DNA of 64,000 bases, from positions 1 through 64,000 of the forward strand of contig JACFNC010000009.1 of assembly GCA_019455065.1 (NCBI GenBank). Direction: 5' to 3'. Below are positions 33,601 through 41,724 of this stretch, one piece after another. Positions within the stretch are counted from its first letter, which is position 1. Each line of letters starts with the position of its first letter. A program made the translations under genes and the position numbers. The notes below the pieces were generated by a model. It searched no databases and was not told where the DNA came from. It saw only the letters and a program-made list of their open reading frames with translations. This DNA comes from Rhodospirillales bacterium. GTDB taxonomy: Bacteria > Pseudomonadota > Alphaproteobacteria > Rhodospirillales > Magnetospirillaceae.

Positions 33601-33665
33601 TATGACCGCAAATGCTACCCGTGGCAACTCAAATTCAGAAACTCAAGACTCTGGGCGGGGCCTCC

Positions 33666-34544
33666 ATGGCAGTCATCCCCTTCGACGATCGCGACGGATC
33701 CATCTGGTACGACGGCAAGCTGATCCCCTGGCGGGACGCAAAGCTCCACGTGCTCAGCCATGCGCTGCACTATGCGTCCTGCGTGTTCGAAGGCGAGCGC
33801 GTCTACGGCGGAAAGGCCTTCAAGCTCACCGAGCACAGCCGGCGGCTGATCGATTCCGGCCGGATCCTGGGCTTCGACATTCCCTGGACGGTCGAACAGA
33901 TCGACGCGGCGACGCAGGAGACCGTGCGGGCGAACAACATCACCGACGGTTACGTCCGCCCGGTGGCTTGGCGCGGCAGCGAGATGATGGGCGTGGCGGC
34001 GCAGGCAACCAAGATTCATCTCGCCATCGCCACGTGGCCCTGGCCGTCCTATTTCTCGCCGGAGGCCCGCCTCAAGGGTATCCGCCTGCGCATCGCCGAC
34101 TGGCATCGGCCGCACCCGCAAACCGCCCCTACGGCGTCGAAGGCGGCCGGCCTCTACATGATCTGCACCCTGTCCAAGCACAAAGCCGAAAACGAGGGCT
34201 TCGACGACGCGTTGATGCTCGACTGGCGGGGTCAGGTGGCCGAGGCAACTGGCGCCAACGTGTTTTTCGTCATCGACGGCGAAATCCACACGCCGACCCC
34301 TGATTGCTTCCTTGACGGCATCACTCGCCGCACCGTCATCGACCTCGCCGGGAAGCGCGGCTACAAGGTGATCGAGCGGGCGATCATTCCCGAGGAGATG
34401 GCCAAGGCCCAGGAGTGTTTCCTGACCGGCACCGCCGCCGAAGTGACCCCGGTCAGCGAGATCGGCCCCTACCGTTTCACGCCCGGCGAGGTGTGCCGCA
34501 ACCTGATGGCCGATTACGACGCTCTGGTCGGGCGCAAGGGGTAG
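33666..34544 (+). CDS. ilvE: Branched-chain amino acid aminotransferase
   Basis: 292-residue PLP enzyme, fold type IV, interconverting Leu/Ile/Val and their 2-oxo acids. The N-terminal substrate region reads HVLSHALHYASCVFEGERVY. The PLP lysine is K159 (TASKAAGLYM). The downstream signature is EATGANVFFVIDGEIHTPTP, followed by CFLTGTAAEVTPVSEIG. I chose MAVIPFDDRDG at 33666 because it is the family start; an ATG at 33612 would add 18 residues over the operator-proximal region. Confidence 0.92.
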   Translation: MAVIPFDDRDGSIWYDGKLIPWRDAKLHVLSHALHYASCVFEGERVYGGKAFKLTEHSRRLIDSGRILGFDIPWTVEQIDAATQETVRANNITDGYVRPVAWRGSEMMGVAAQATKIHLAIATWPWPSYFSPEARLKGIRLRIADWHRPHPQTAPTASKAAGLYMICTLSKHKAENEGFDDALMLDWRGQVAEATGANVFFVIDGEIHTPTPDCFLDGITRRTVIDLAGKRGYKVIERAIIPEEMAKAQECFLTGTAAEVTPVSEIGPYRFTPGEVCRNLMADYDALVGRKG

Positions 34545-34564
34545 TCTCTCCGCTCATCCTTATC

Positions 34565-34634
34565 GTCATTCCCGCGAAAGCGGGAACCCATAAACGCAGA
34601 TGCCTTATGCACCCCCGCCTCCGCGGGGGTGACG
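34565..34634. repeat. REP-like element with two perfect hairpins
   Basis: GTCATTCCCGC opens the element. Hairpin 1 is TTCCCGC-GAAA-GCGGGAA (34569-34586, a GNRA tetraloop). Hairpin 2 is CACCCCCGC/GCGGGGGTG with a 4-nt loop (34610-34631), followed by ACG. This is a widespread intergenic repeat style. It lies between the convergent ilvE and an FMN-binding protein gene, where it could also act as a terminator. Confidence 0.7.
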
Positions 34635-34676
34635 AAGTACGATCGATCCCCTTTCTTCGCCGCGCCCGCGCACCCG

Positions 34677-35060
34677 CTACAACTGGGTCCGCACCGCCTC
34701 CACGGTGATGACCAGCGCGCCGCGCGCCCACGGAAAGGCCGCCCGCACGCGCTCGGCCTCCGGCCCTTCGGTAAGAATGGCGCCTCGTCCGGCCAGGACG
34801 GCGCCCTGGCCCGGCGACCGGGTGCCCTGAACCGATCGCGAGGCGACCATGACCTGGATGCGGTCGTCCCGCCGCAGGTTCTCCTCGGTCTGGCGATAGC
34901 GCCCGGCGGGCAACAGAAGACGGCCGTCATCGAAACCCAGGCGGCGGGCATAGTCGCCCCAATTGCCGACCAGATGGGGGCCGTCCGCTCCCTGCGTGAC
35001 GAGGGCGATGAATTCGGTGGCTTCCAGCAGTTGGCGGGCGACCGCGTCGATCACGTCCAC
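34677..35060 (-). CDS. Pyridoxamine 5'-phosphate oxidase-like FMN-binding protein
   Basis: About 127 residues. The pattern of a small split beta-barrel is visible (FIALVTQGADGPHLVGNWGD, then RIQVMVASRSVQGTRSPGQG and ARGALVITVEAVRTQL), fitting PPOX-type flavin-binding proteins. The start is uncertain: GTG at 35060 or 35054, both after a GGAGGGGAG ribosome site. It lies 11 nt after moaE and is probably in the molybdenum-cofactor operon. Substrate unknown. Confidence 0.65.
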   Translation of the reverse strand: MDVIDAVARQLLEATEFIALVTQGADGPHLVGNWGDYARRLGFDDGRLLLPAGRYRQTEENLRRDDRIQVMVASRSVQGTRSPGQGAVLAGRGAILTEGPEAERVRAAFPWARGALVITVEAVRTQL

Positions 35061-35071
35061 TCTCCCCTCCC

Positions 35072-35548
35072 TCAACGGTTTCCGTCTTTGGCCCAACGCG
35101 CCGCCAGTTCGTCGTCAGAGGAGCGGGCCTCGACCCACTGGCCGCCATCCGACGTTTCCTCGAGCTTCCAGAAAGGCGCCTTGGTCTTCAACCAGTCGAT
35201 GAGGAACTGGCAGGCCTGGAAGGCAGCCTCGCGATGGGCCGAGGCGGTCAGCACGAGGACGATGCGGTCGCCCGGCTCCAACCGGCCATGGCGGTGGATG
35301 ATGAGGCAATCCTCCAACGGCCAACGCCCGCGCGCCTCGGCTTCGATGGCGGCGAGTTGTCGTTCGGTCATCCCTGGGTAGTGCTCCAAGGTCATGGCGC
35401 GCACGGTTTCGCCGGCGGTCGGGTCGTGGCCGACATAGTCGCGCACCAGACCGACGAAGCAGGCGACGCCGCCCACCTTGCCGTTGGCGGCGCAGAACCC
35501 GTTCAATTCGGCGCCGGCGTCGAAGTCCTCGCGCTGCACCCGGATCAT
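35072..35548 (-). CDS. moaE: Molybdopterin synthase catalytic subunit MoaE
   Basis: 158 residues. With MoaD it converts cyclic pyranopterin monophosphate to molybdopterin. Conserved segments are GGVACFVGLVRD, MTLEHYPGMTERQL, HRHGRLEPGDRIVLV and the active-site lysine region LKTKAPFWKLEE. It follows moaD by 2 nt. Confidence 0.95.
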   Translation of the reverse strand: MIRVQREDFDAGAELNGFCAANGKVGGVACFVGLVRDYVGHDPTAGETVRAMTLEHYPGMTERQLAAIEAEARGRWPLEDCLIIHRHGRLEPGDRIVLVLTASAHREAAFQACQFLIDWLKTKAPFWKLEETSDGGQWVEARSSDDELAARWAKDGNR

Positions 35549-35550
35549 GC

Positions 35551-35802
35551 CTAGCCTCCGGTCACCGGCGGGAAGAACGCGACCTCGTCGCCGGCCCTCA
35601 CCGGATGATCGAGCCCGGCATAATCCTGGTTCACCGCGACCCGCACGACGGACAGGTCGGCGAAGGCGGCGGCATGTCCGGGGCCGCGCTCCTTGAGCCA
35701 GGCTATGAGGGACGAGACATCCCGCACCTCGGCGGGGGGGGCGACGGTCTCCTCGCCCATGCCCACCTTCGAACGCAACCAGGCGAAATAGAGCAATTTC
35801 AT
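35551..35802 (-). CDS. moaD: Molybdopterin synthase sulfur carrier MoaD
   Basis: 83-residue ubiquitin-like carrier whose C-terminal Gly-Gly (FFPPVTGG) becomes a thiocarboxylate. The fold pattern MKLLYFAWLRSKVG, LIAWLKERG and VAVNQDY is typical. Its ATG overlaps the moeA stop by 4 nt (ATGA), and moaE follows 2 nt later, so subunit ratios are probably set by coupling. Confidence 0.94.
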   Translation of the reverse strand: MKLLYFAWLRSKVGMGEETVAPPAEVRDVSSLIAWLKERGPGHAAAFADLSVVRVAVNQDYAGLDHPVRAGDEVAFFPPVTGG

Positions 35803-37052
35803 CGCATCACCTCGGCGAAGGGCAGGAAATCGACCGTCTCACCCGGCTTCACCTCGGCCAGGTCCTCGGGCAGGTCGATCAGCCCATCGGTGGTCGTCAT
35901 CGAGGACAGGATGCCGGACCCGTCGGCGGCGAAGCGGTCGACAGCCAGGCCCGCCTCGCCGGCGACCAGACGTCCGCGCAGGTATTCGCGTCGTCCGGGC
36001 TTCTTGCGGTAGTCGAAGGCCGCCGGCACCGGGTAGCGGTGCGGCTCCGTCGCCGCCACTCCGGCCAGCCGCAGGATCAGCGGCCGCGCCACCAGCAGGA
36101 AGGTGACCATCACCGCCACCGGATTGCCGGGCAGGCCGACGAAGGGCACGCCGCGCACCTCGCCCAGGGCGACCGGCCGTCCGGGTTTGATGGCGAGGCG
36201 CCAGAAATGCAGCCCCCCCTGTGCCGCGACGGCCGCCTTGACGTGGTCCTCCTCGCCGATCGACACCCCGCCCGAGGTGACGATGAGGTCATGGTCGGTT
36301 GCGGCTTCGGCCAGGGCGTCGCGGATGGCGTCGAACCGGTCGGGCAGGATGCCAAGGTCGGTTACCCGGCAGCCCAGGCCCGACAGCAGGCCGGTGATCG
36401 AATAGCGATTGGAATCGTAGATGCCGCCCGGTGGCAGGTCGGTACCGGGATCGCGCACCTCGTCGCCTGTCGAGAAGACGGCGGCGCGCAGCGGTCGGCG
36501 GAGCGTCAACGTCGGCCGTCCCACCGCCGCCGCCAGCCCCATGTCCTGCGGACGAAGCCGGATGCCCGCTCGCAGCACGACGTCGCCCGCTTTCACGTCC
36601 TCGCCGGCATGGCGGCGATTGTCGCCGCGCCTGAGTCTCAGTCCGGCCCGGATCACGGCGTGACCGTCCTCGAACCGGCAATCCTCCTGCATCACCACGG
36701 TGTCGGGACCGGCGGGCATCGGGGCGCCGGTGAAGATGCGCAGGGCCTGGCCGGGGCTAACCGTGCCGGTGAAGGGATGACCGGCGGCGACCCGGCCGAC
36801 GAGCGGCAGGCGCGTCTCGCCCGAGGCGGCGACGTCCTCGAAGAAGACGGCGACCCCGTCGACCGCGGAGTTGTCGTGCGGCGGCACGGAAACCCCCGCC
36901 ACCACGTCGGCGGCGAGAATGCGGCCGAGAGCGTCGCGCAACGGCACTTCCTCGACTCCGGCAACCGGAACCACGCGCGCGGCGAGGATGCTCAGCGCCT
37001 CGCCCACGGGCATCAGTCGGTCATCGGCCGAGAAGCGATCGGCGGCATTCAA
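35799..37052 (-). CDS. moeA: Molybdopterin molybdotransferase MoeA
   Basis: 417 residues. It inserts molybdate into adenylylated molybdopterin. Conserved motifs are VPPHDNSAVDGVAV, RIFTGAPMPAGPDTVVMQED, VFSTGDEVRDPG, IYDSNRY, VTSGGVSIGEEDHVK and LPGNPVAVMVTF. I chose a TTG start at 37052, which overlaps the mobB stop (TTGA) and has GGAGA 8 nt upstream; no in-frame ATG is near. It is in the operon mobB-moeA-moaD-moaE. Confidence 0.93.
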   Translation of the reverse strand: MNAADRFSADDRLMPVGEALSILAARVVPVAGVEEVPLRDALGRILAADVVAGVSVPPHDNSAVDGVAVFFEDVAASGETRLPLVGRVAAGHPFTGTVSPGQALRIFTGAPMPAGPDTVVMQEDCRFEDGHAVIRAGLRLRRGDNRRHAGEDVKAGDVVLRAGIRLRPQDMGLAAAVGRPTLTLRRPLRAAVFSTGDEVRDPGTDLPPGGIYDSNRYSITGLLSGLGCRVTDLGILPDRFDAIRDALAEAATDHDLIVTSGGVSIGEEDHVKAAVAAQGGLHFWRLAIKPGRPVALGEVRGVPFVGLPGNPVAVMVTFLLVARPLILRLAGVAATEPHRYPVPAAFDYRKKPGRREYLRGRLVAGEAGLAVDRFAADGSGILSSMTTTDGLIDLPEDLAEVKPGETVDFLPFAEVMR

Positions 37053-37558
37053 CGGACGGTCTCCAGGCGACAATGAGAGATGATGAAATCGGCGACGCCC
37101 GCGGCGTCGTCAAGGTCGAGGAGGGGCACCGCGAGACCTTCAAGGCGGGCGTCGCTGGCAACCGCGACGACATGCGGATCGCTCGGCTGCATGAGGGGCC
37201 GTCCGAGAGCGGGGCGATGGACCTCGATGCGCGAATACGGCCAGGTGCGAAAACCCTCGACAAGCAGAAGGTCGGCGGGCGCCATGCGTGGAAGAATGTC
37301 CTCCATTCGCACCTCGTCCTGCGGGCCATCGAACTCGTGCATCAGCGCCCAGCGGCGGGCTGAAACGATCAGGACTTCCCGGGCTCCCGCACTGCGATGC
37401 TGATAGGAATCCTTGCCTGGCTTGTCGATGTCAAAATCGGGGTTGGCCTGCTTGATGGTGGAAACCCGCAGGCCGCGCCCCACGAGTTGGGGAATCACCT
37501 TGACCAGCAAGGTGGTCTTGCCGCTGCCGCTGTATCCGCTGACCCCGAAAATGCGCAT
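37049..37558 (-). CDS. mobB: Molybdopterin-guanine dinucleotide biosynthesis protein MobB
   Basis: 169-residue P-loop GTPase that supports formation of the guanine dinucleotide cofactor. The Walker A motif is GYSGSGKTTLLVKV at residues 8-21. DKPGKDSYQHRSAGA and LLLVEGFRTWPYSRIEVHR are typical of the family. First gene of the molybdenum-cofactor operon, 4 nt after pgsA on the same strand. Confidence 0.93.
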   Translation of the reverse strand: MRIFGVSGYSGSGKTTLLVKVIPQLVGRGLRVSTIKQANPDFDIDKPGKDSYQHRSAGAREVLIVSARRWALMHEFDGPQDEVRMEDILPRMAPADLLLVEGFRTWPYSRIEVHRPALGRPLMQPSDPHVVAVASDARLEGLAVPLLDLDDAAGVADFIISHCRLETVR

Positions 37559-37562
37559 CGCT

Positions 37563-38174
37563 TCAGCCGACGTTTCGCGCCGTCTTGCCGGTTTGCGGCG
37601 TGGTTCCCGCCGCGTCGGCCTGCCCGCGGATGGTGCGCAGCCCGGCTTGCAGATAGTCGTAGCCGGTGATCAACGTCAGGCCGGCGGCGACCCATAGGCC
37701 GGCCTCGCCGATCAGCGCCACCGGCAGGACAGCGGGGCCGGCCTCGCCGACCAGCAGGACCGGGATCGCGACCATCTGGATCGCGGTTTTCCATTTCGCC
37801 AGCCTGCTGACCGGCATCCCGACACGAACCTCGGCCAGGAACTCGCGCAGGCCGGACACCAGTATCTCACGCAGCAGTATGACGAGCGCCGGCAGGATCG
37901 CCCATTCGCTCACGCGCCCGAAGGCGACGAGCATGAACAGGACGGCCGCCACCAGCAGCTTGTCCGCGATGGGATCGAGAAACCGGCCCAGGGCGGACAC
38001 CTGGTTACTGCGCCGCGCGAGATAGCCGTCGAAGAAATCGGTGACGGCGGCGGCCACGAACAGCCCGCAAGCCACCCAGCGGGCGGCGTCCCCTTGAACA
38101 TAAAAGGTCGCAACCACCACCGGGATCGCGCCGATGCGCGAAAGGGTGAGGAGATTGGGAAGGCTGGTGACCAT
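37563..38174 (-). CDS. pgsA: CDP-diacylglycerol--glycerol-3-phosphate 3-phosphatidyltransferase
   Basis: 203-residue inner-membrane enzyme making phosphatidylglycerol phosphate. It opens SLPNLLTLSRIGAIPVVVA. The CDP-alcohol phosphatidyltransferase motif D-x2-D-G-x2-A-R-x8-G-x3-D-x3-D is intact (from TDFFDGYLARR through GRFLDPIADK). About five membrane helices follow. It lies 41 nt after uvrC, the same order as in many proteobacteria. Confidence 0.92.
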   Translation of the reverse strand: MVTSLPNLLTLSRIGAIPVVVATFYVQGDAARWVACGLFVAAAVTDFFDGYLARRSNQVSALGRFLDPIADKLLVAAVLFMLVAFGRVSEWAILPALVILLREILVSGLREFLAEVRVGMPVSRLAKWKTAIQMVAIPVLLVGEAGPAVLPVALIGEAGLWVAAGLTLITGYDYLQAGLRTIRGQADAAGTTPQTGKTARNVG

Positions 38175-38215
38175 GGAGGACGTGGCAGGGGGTCCAGAGA
38201 GGGCGTCAGCCGATC

Positions 38216-40102
38216 TTAGCCGCCTGAATGGAAGTGGTCATAGATTTTTTTGGCCAGTGCTCGGCTTATCCCCTCGACGGATTCGAGATCGGCGAGACCG
38301 GCGCCCGCCACCTCCCGGGCCGATCCGAAATGATGCAGCAGGGCCCGCTTGCGGCGCGGCCCTACCCCGGGCACGTCGTCGAGCGTCGACTGGCCGAGCC
38401 CCTTCGAGCGGCGCGCCCGGTGGCTGCCGATGGCGAAGCGATGCGCCTCGTCGCGCAGCCGTTGCAGGAAATACAGCACCGGGCTCTTGGGATCCAAACT
38501 GAAGGCCGGGCGGTTTGGAAGGTGGAACTGCTCGCGGCCGGCGTCGCGATCTGGCCCCTTGGAGATGGCGGCGAGTGCCACGTCGTCTACGCCGAGATCG
38601 GCGAAGACCTGGCAGGCGACGTTGAGTTGTCCGACTCCGCCGTCGATGAGCACCAAATCGGGCCACATGCCCCGCTCGCGGTCGGGATCCTCTTTCTGGG
38701 CGCGACGGAAGCGGCGGGTCAGCACCTCGCGCATCATGCCGTAGTCGTCACCCGGCGCCAACTCGGCGGCCCGAATGTTGAATTTGCGGTAGGAAGCCTT
38801 GGCCAATCCCTCGGGGCCGGCGACGACCATCGCCCCCACGGCATCGCTGCCGGAAATGTGGCTGTTGTCGTAGACCTCGATACGATCCGGCGGGGCCTCC
38901 AGTCCGAAAACCGTCTGCACCTCTTCCAGCAGACGACGCTGCGAGGCGCTTTCGGCCATCCGGCGCCCCAGCGCCTCGCGGGCGTTGTTGAGGGCGAGGT
39001 CGACGATCTTCCTCCGGTCGCCCCGAAGCGGTCGGGCGATGGTCACGCGATAGCCGGCCCGCACCGCCAAGGCCTCGGCCAGCAGTTCGGCCTCTGCCGG
39101 CTGTTCACTGACCAGAACCAATCGCGGGGGCTGCTTGTCCTCATAGAACTGCCCCAGGAATGCCGCGACGATTTCGCCCGGCTCCTCGTTCTGCGTGTGG
39201 GCCGGGAAGTAGGCCCGGTTGCCGTAGTTGCAGCCGGAGCGGAAGAAGAACACCTGGATGCAGGCCTGCCCGCCGGCCTGATGCAGCGCGACGACGTCGG
39301 CCTCCTCGACGCGCGGCAGGTTGATGTCCTGATGGGCCTGGACGCGGGCAAGGGCGCGCAAGCGGTCCCGGTATACCGCCGCGGACTCGAAGTCCATGGC
39401 CTGGCTGGCGGCTTCCATGCGGACGGCGAGCTCGCGCTGGATGCGCTGGCTGCCACCCGACAGGAACGACCGCGCCTCGTCGACCAGGGTGCCGTAATCC
39501 TCGCGAGTAATGCGTCCGACGCAGGGCGCCGAGCAGCGCTTGATCTGATACAGGAGGCAGGGACGGGTGCGCCCCGAGAACACGGCGTCCGAGCAGGAGC
39601 GCAGAAGGAAGGCGCGCTGGAGGTGCGACAGAGTCTGGTTGACCGCCGCCGCGGACGCGAAGGGGCCGAAATATCGGCCCTTGCGGCTGCGCGCGCCGCG
39701 GTGCTTCACGATCTGTGGCCAGTCGTCGCCGCCGGTGATGAGGATGTAGGGAAACGACTTGTCGTCGCGCAGAAGGATGTTGTAGCGGGGCGCCAAACGC
39801 TTGATGAGGTTGCTCTCGAGCAGCAGCGCCTCGACCTCGGTGTGGGTGACGATCACCTCCATCGACGCTGTATCGGCAACCATGCGTTGCAGGCGACCGG
39901 GTAGGCGGTCGAGGCGGACGTAGCTGCCCACCCGCTTTTTGAGGTTCTTTGCCTTGCCCACGTACAGCGCGTCGCCGCGACGGTCCAGCATTCGGTAGAC
40001 GCCCGGACCGGACGGCATCGTGCGCAACTGCTCATCGATCACCGCGACGCCGGTCGCGGCACTTGGCCGGATTCGTTCGAGGGTGTGGTGATCGTCACTC
40101 AT
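38216..40102 (-). CDS. uvrC: Excinuclease ABC subunit C
   Basis: 628-residue nucleotide-excision nuclease that cuts on both sides of a lesion. Domains in order are GIY-YIG (GVYRMLDRRGDALYVGKAKN, about 34-53), a UVR UvrB-binding motif near residue 205-240, the RNase H-like domain (IEVYDNSHISGSDAVGAMVV and WPDLVLIDGGVGQLN), and the C-terminal helix-hairpin-helix pair (LDDVPGVGPRRKRALLHHFG). I chose MSDDHH at 40102; the longer frame upstream is not conserved and crosses an AT-rich leader. Confidence 0.95.
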   Translation of the reverse strand: MSDDHHTLERIRPSAATGVAVIDEQLRTMPSGPGVYRMLDRRGDALYVGKAKNLKKRVGSYVRLDRLPGRLQRMVADTASMEVIVTHTEVEALLLESNLIKRLAPRYNILLRDDKSFPYILITGGDDWPQIVKHRGARSRKGRYFGPFASAAAVNQTLSHLQRAFLLRSCSDAVFSGRTRPCLLYQIKRCSAPCVGRITREDYGTLVDEARSFLSGGSQRIQRELAVRMEAASQAMDFESAAVYRDRLRALARVQAHQDINLPRVEEADVVALHQAGGQACIQVFFFRSGCNYGNRAYFPAHTQNEEPGEIVAAFLGQFYEDKQPPRLVLVSEQPAEAELLAEALAVRAGYRVTIARPLRGDRRKIVDLALNNAREALGRRMAESASQRRLLEEVQTVFGLEAPPDRIEVYDNSHISGSDAVGAMVVAGPEGLAKASYRKFNIRAAELAPGDDYGMMREVLTRRFRRAQKEDPDRERGMWPDLVLIDGGVGQLNVACQVFADLGVDDVALAAISKGPDRDAGREQFHLPNRPAFSLDPKSPVLYFLQRLRDEAHRFAIGSHRARRSKGLGQSTLDDVPGVGPRRKRALLHHFGSAREVAGAGLADLESVEGISRALAKKIYDHFHSGG

Positions 40103-40474
40103 TGCCGGCGATCGAGCGGATAGTGTCGAAAGTCGTGGGTTCCCAGGACGTCCGACCATCTCGATTCCGCCGGCGGCGCGATATCCACGAAGACTGTGGA
40201 TAACTCTGTGCGTAACGCCAAGGTGGTAGGTCGGGACACAAAGGAGTCCAAGGCTTTCACGGGTTTGCCTAAAAATTGGGCATAGCCACAAAAACCGTTT
40301 GTTATCAATATGTTGCTATTTCCGCATGCTTCGCGAGTGTAAAGAAACTGTAACCGGCACGATTCCCTCTTGACTCTTGGCGGCGTATCCGCGTGCGGGA
40401 GGCGGCCTGTGCAAAACTTCCAAAGTGGTATCACTCGAACCTACTCGAAACGCCCGGATTCCGGCCCAAAAGGG
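40103..40474. other. 372-nt AT-rich intergenic region upstream of uvrC with a perfect DnaA box
   Basis: Clearly richer in A and T than its surroundings, above all 40260-40360. It contains TGTGGATAA at 40195-40203, the complement of the DnaA-box consensus TTATCCACA, and a near match ATATCCACG at 40181-40189. It probably holds the uvrC promoter; TTGATA on the minus strand near 40305 is one -35 candidate, but I cannot fix a -10. No gene is seen. Confidence 0.5.
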
Positions 40475-40891
40475 TCACGCGGAGGAACTGAAACGCTCGA
40501 TCTCCACGCCCACGCTCGTCGCGTCGGGAAAGACGTCGAGCTTTTCGACCCGCACCCGCGCCACCCGGACCCGCGCGTCGCCCAGGCACATCTGCGCGAT
40601 GCGCTCGGCAAGCGTTTCCACCAGATTGACGTGACCCGACGAGGTGATCGCCCGTACGCCTGCGACGATCGTCTCGTAGCAAACCACGTTGCCGATGTCG
40701 TCCGCCAGGTCGGCGGCTCCCTCCCGCACTGCGAGATCGAGGTTCACACGTACGCGTTGCGGGCCGTCCTTTTCATGATGGTGGACGCCGATGCTGCAGG
40801 GCAGCACCAAGTCGCGCACGAAGACGTGGCGCGTGGCCGTCCCGGCGTCGGCGATCCGCAACGGCTGGACGATCCTGATTTGCGTTGTCAT
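40475..40891 (-). CDS. folB: Dihydroneopterin aldolase family protein FolB
   Basis: 138 residues. It cleaves dihydroneopterin to 6-hydroxymethyl-dihydropterin in folate synthesis. Family features are FVRDLVLPCSIGVHHHEKDG, the VCYETIVAGVRAI region and HVNLVETLAERIAQMCL with the catalytic residues. I chose MTTQIRIVQ at 40891. Pairing with an SDR gene 13 nt upstream suggests a joint pterin-reduction step. Confidence 0.88.
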   Translation of the reverse strand: MTTQIRIVQPLRIADAGTATRHVFVRDLVLPCSIGVHHHEKDGPQRVRVNLDLAVREGAADLADDIGNVVCYETIVAGVRAITSSGHVNLVETLAERIAQMCLGDARVRVARVRVEKLDVFPDATSVGVEIERFSSSA

Positions 40892-40904
40892 GGCGATCCG
40901 CGCC

Positions 40905-41669
40905 TCATTCTTCCGCAGGGGGGCCGGCAGGGGCCCAGCATAGATGTTGACCGCCATCCAGGGCGATCATCTGGCCGGTCATCGCCGGCGCCGACAGGAT
41001 GAACCGCACCGCGTCGGCGATCTCCTCCGGCGAGGTTCCACGTTGCAGCGGCATCGCCTCGCACTGGCGGGCGAACTGCTCGGCCGTCTGCCGTGCGCTG
41101 GGAAGGGCCGGCCCGGGCCCGATGGCGTTGACGCGAATTCGAGGCGCCAGGGCCAGGGCCAGCGTTCGTGTCAGCGTCCACAGTCCCGTCTTGCTCAGCG
41201 TGTAGGTGGTGAAAAACGGGGTAAGGTTCCATACCCGCTGGTCGATCATGTTGATGACCGTCCCGTGGCTCTCGGGTGGAAGCTGGGCGGCGAACGCCTG
41301 GATGAGCACGAAGGGCGCCCGCAGATTGGTTTCCATGTGGGCCGTCCAGGACTGGCGGGTCGCCGTGGTGGCCGTGTCGTCCTCGAAGATCGACGCGTTG
41401 TTGATCAGGCAGCTTAGCGGCCCAATCGCGTCGACGGCGCGCGGAACCAGGGTCATCACCTCGTCCTCGCGCGCGAGGTCGGCATCGAGGGCAACGGCCT
41501 GCCCGCCTCCCGCGATGATCTCCCGCACCACCTCGGTCGCTGCGTCGCCGGACCGGTTGTAGTGCACGGCCACGCTCCAGCCATGCCGGGCGAGATCCAG
41601 CGCGACGGCGCGGCCGATGCGGTGGGCCGCCCCGGTGATGAGCACGGTGCGTGGCGCAAGGTCCGTCAT
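40905..41669 (-). CDS. SDR-family oxidoreductase, FolM/pteridine-reductase type
   Basis: 254-residue Rossmann enzyme. The NADPH-binding motif TGAAHRIGRAVALDLARHG is at residues about 12-30, NNASIF at about 89, and the catalytic Y-x-x-x-K is YTLSK. Having R-I-G rather than G-I-G in the nucleotide loop is typical of dihydromonapterin or pteridine reductases. It is next to folB, so reduction of dihydropterins or dihydrofolate is the likely role. Ends DGGQHLCWAP, also family-like. Confidence 0.8.
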   Translation of the reverse strand: MTDLAPRTVLITGAAHRIGRAVALDLARHGWSVAVHYNRSGDAATEVVREIIAGGGQAVALDADLAREDEVMTLVPRAVDAIGPLSCLINNASIFEDDTATTATRQSWTAHMETNLRAPFVLIQAFAAQLPPESHGTVINMIDQRVWNLTPFFTTYTLSKTGLWTLTRTLALALAPRIRVNAIGPGPALPSARQTAEQFARQCEAMPLQRGTSPEEIADAVRFILSAPAMTGQMIALDGGQHLCWAPAGPPAEE

Positions 41670-41724
41670 GGCCGGGAGAATGACCGAGACGCCGATCCGG
41701 CGCAAGTTTCCAGGCGGCCGGGAA

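Noticed and set aside
40103-40474. Replication origin
   Set aside because: Only one perfect DnaA box and one near match, and no neighbouring dnaA, parA, hemE or gidA-type genes.
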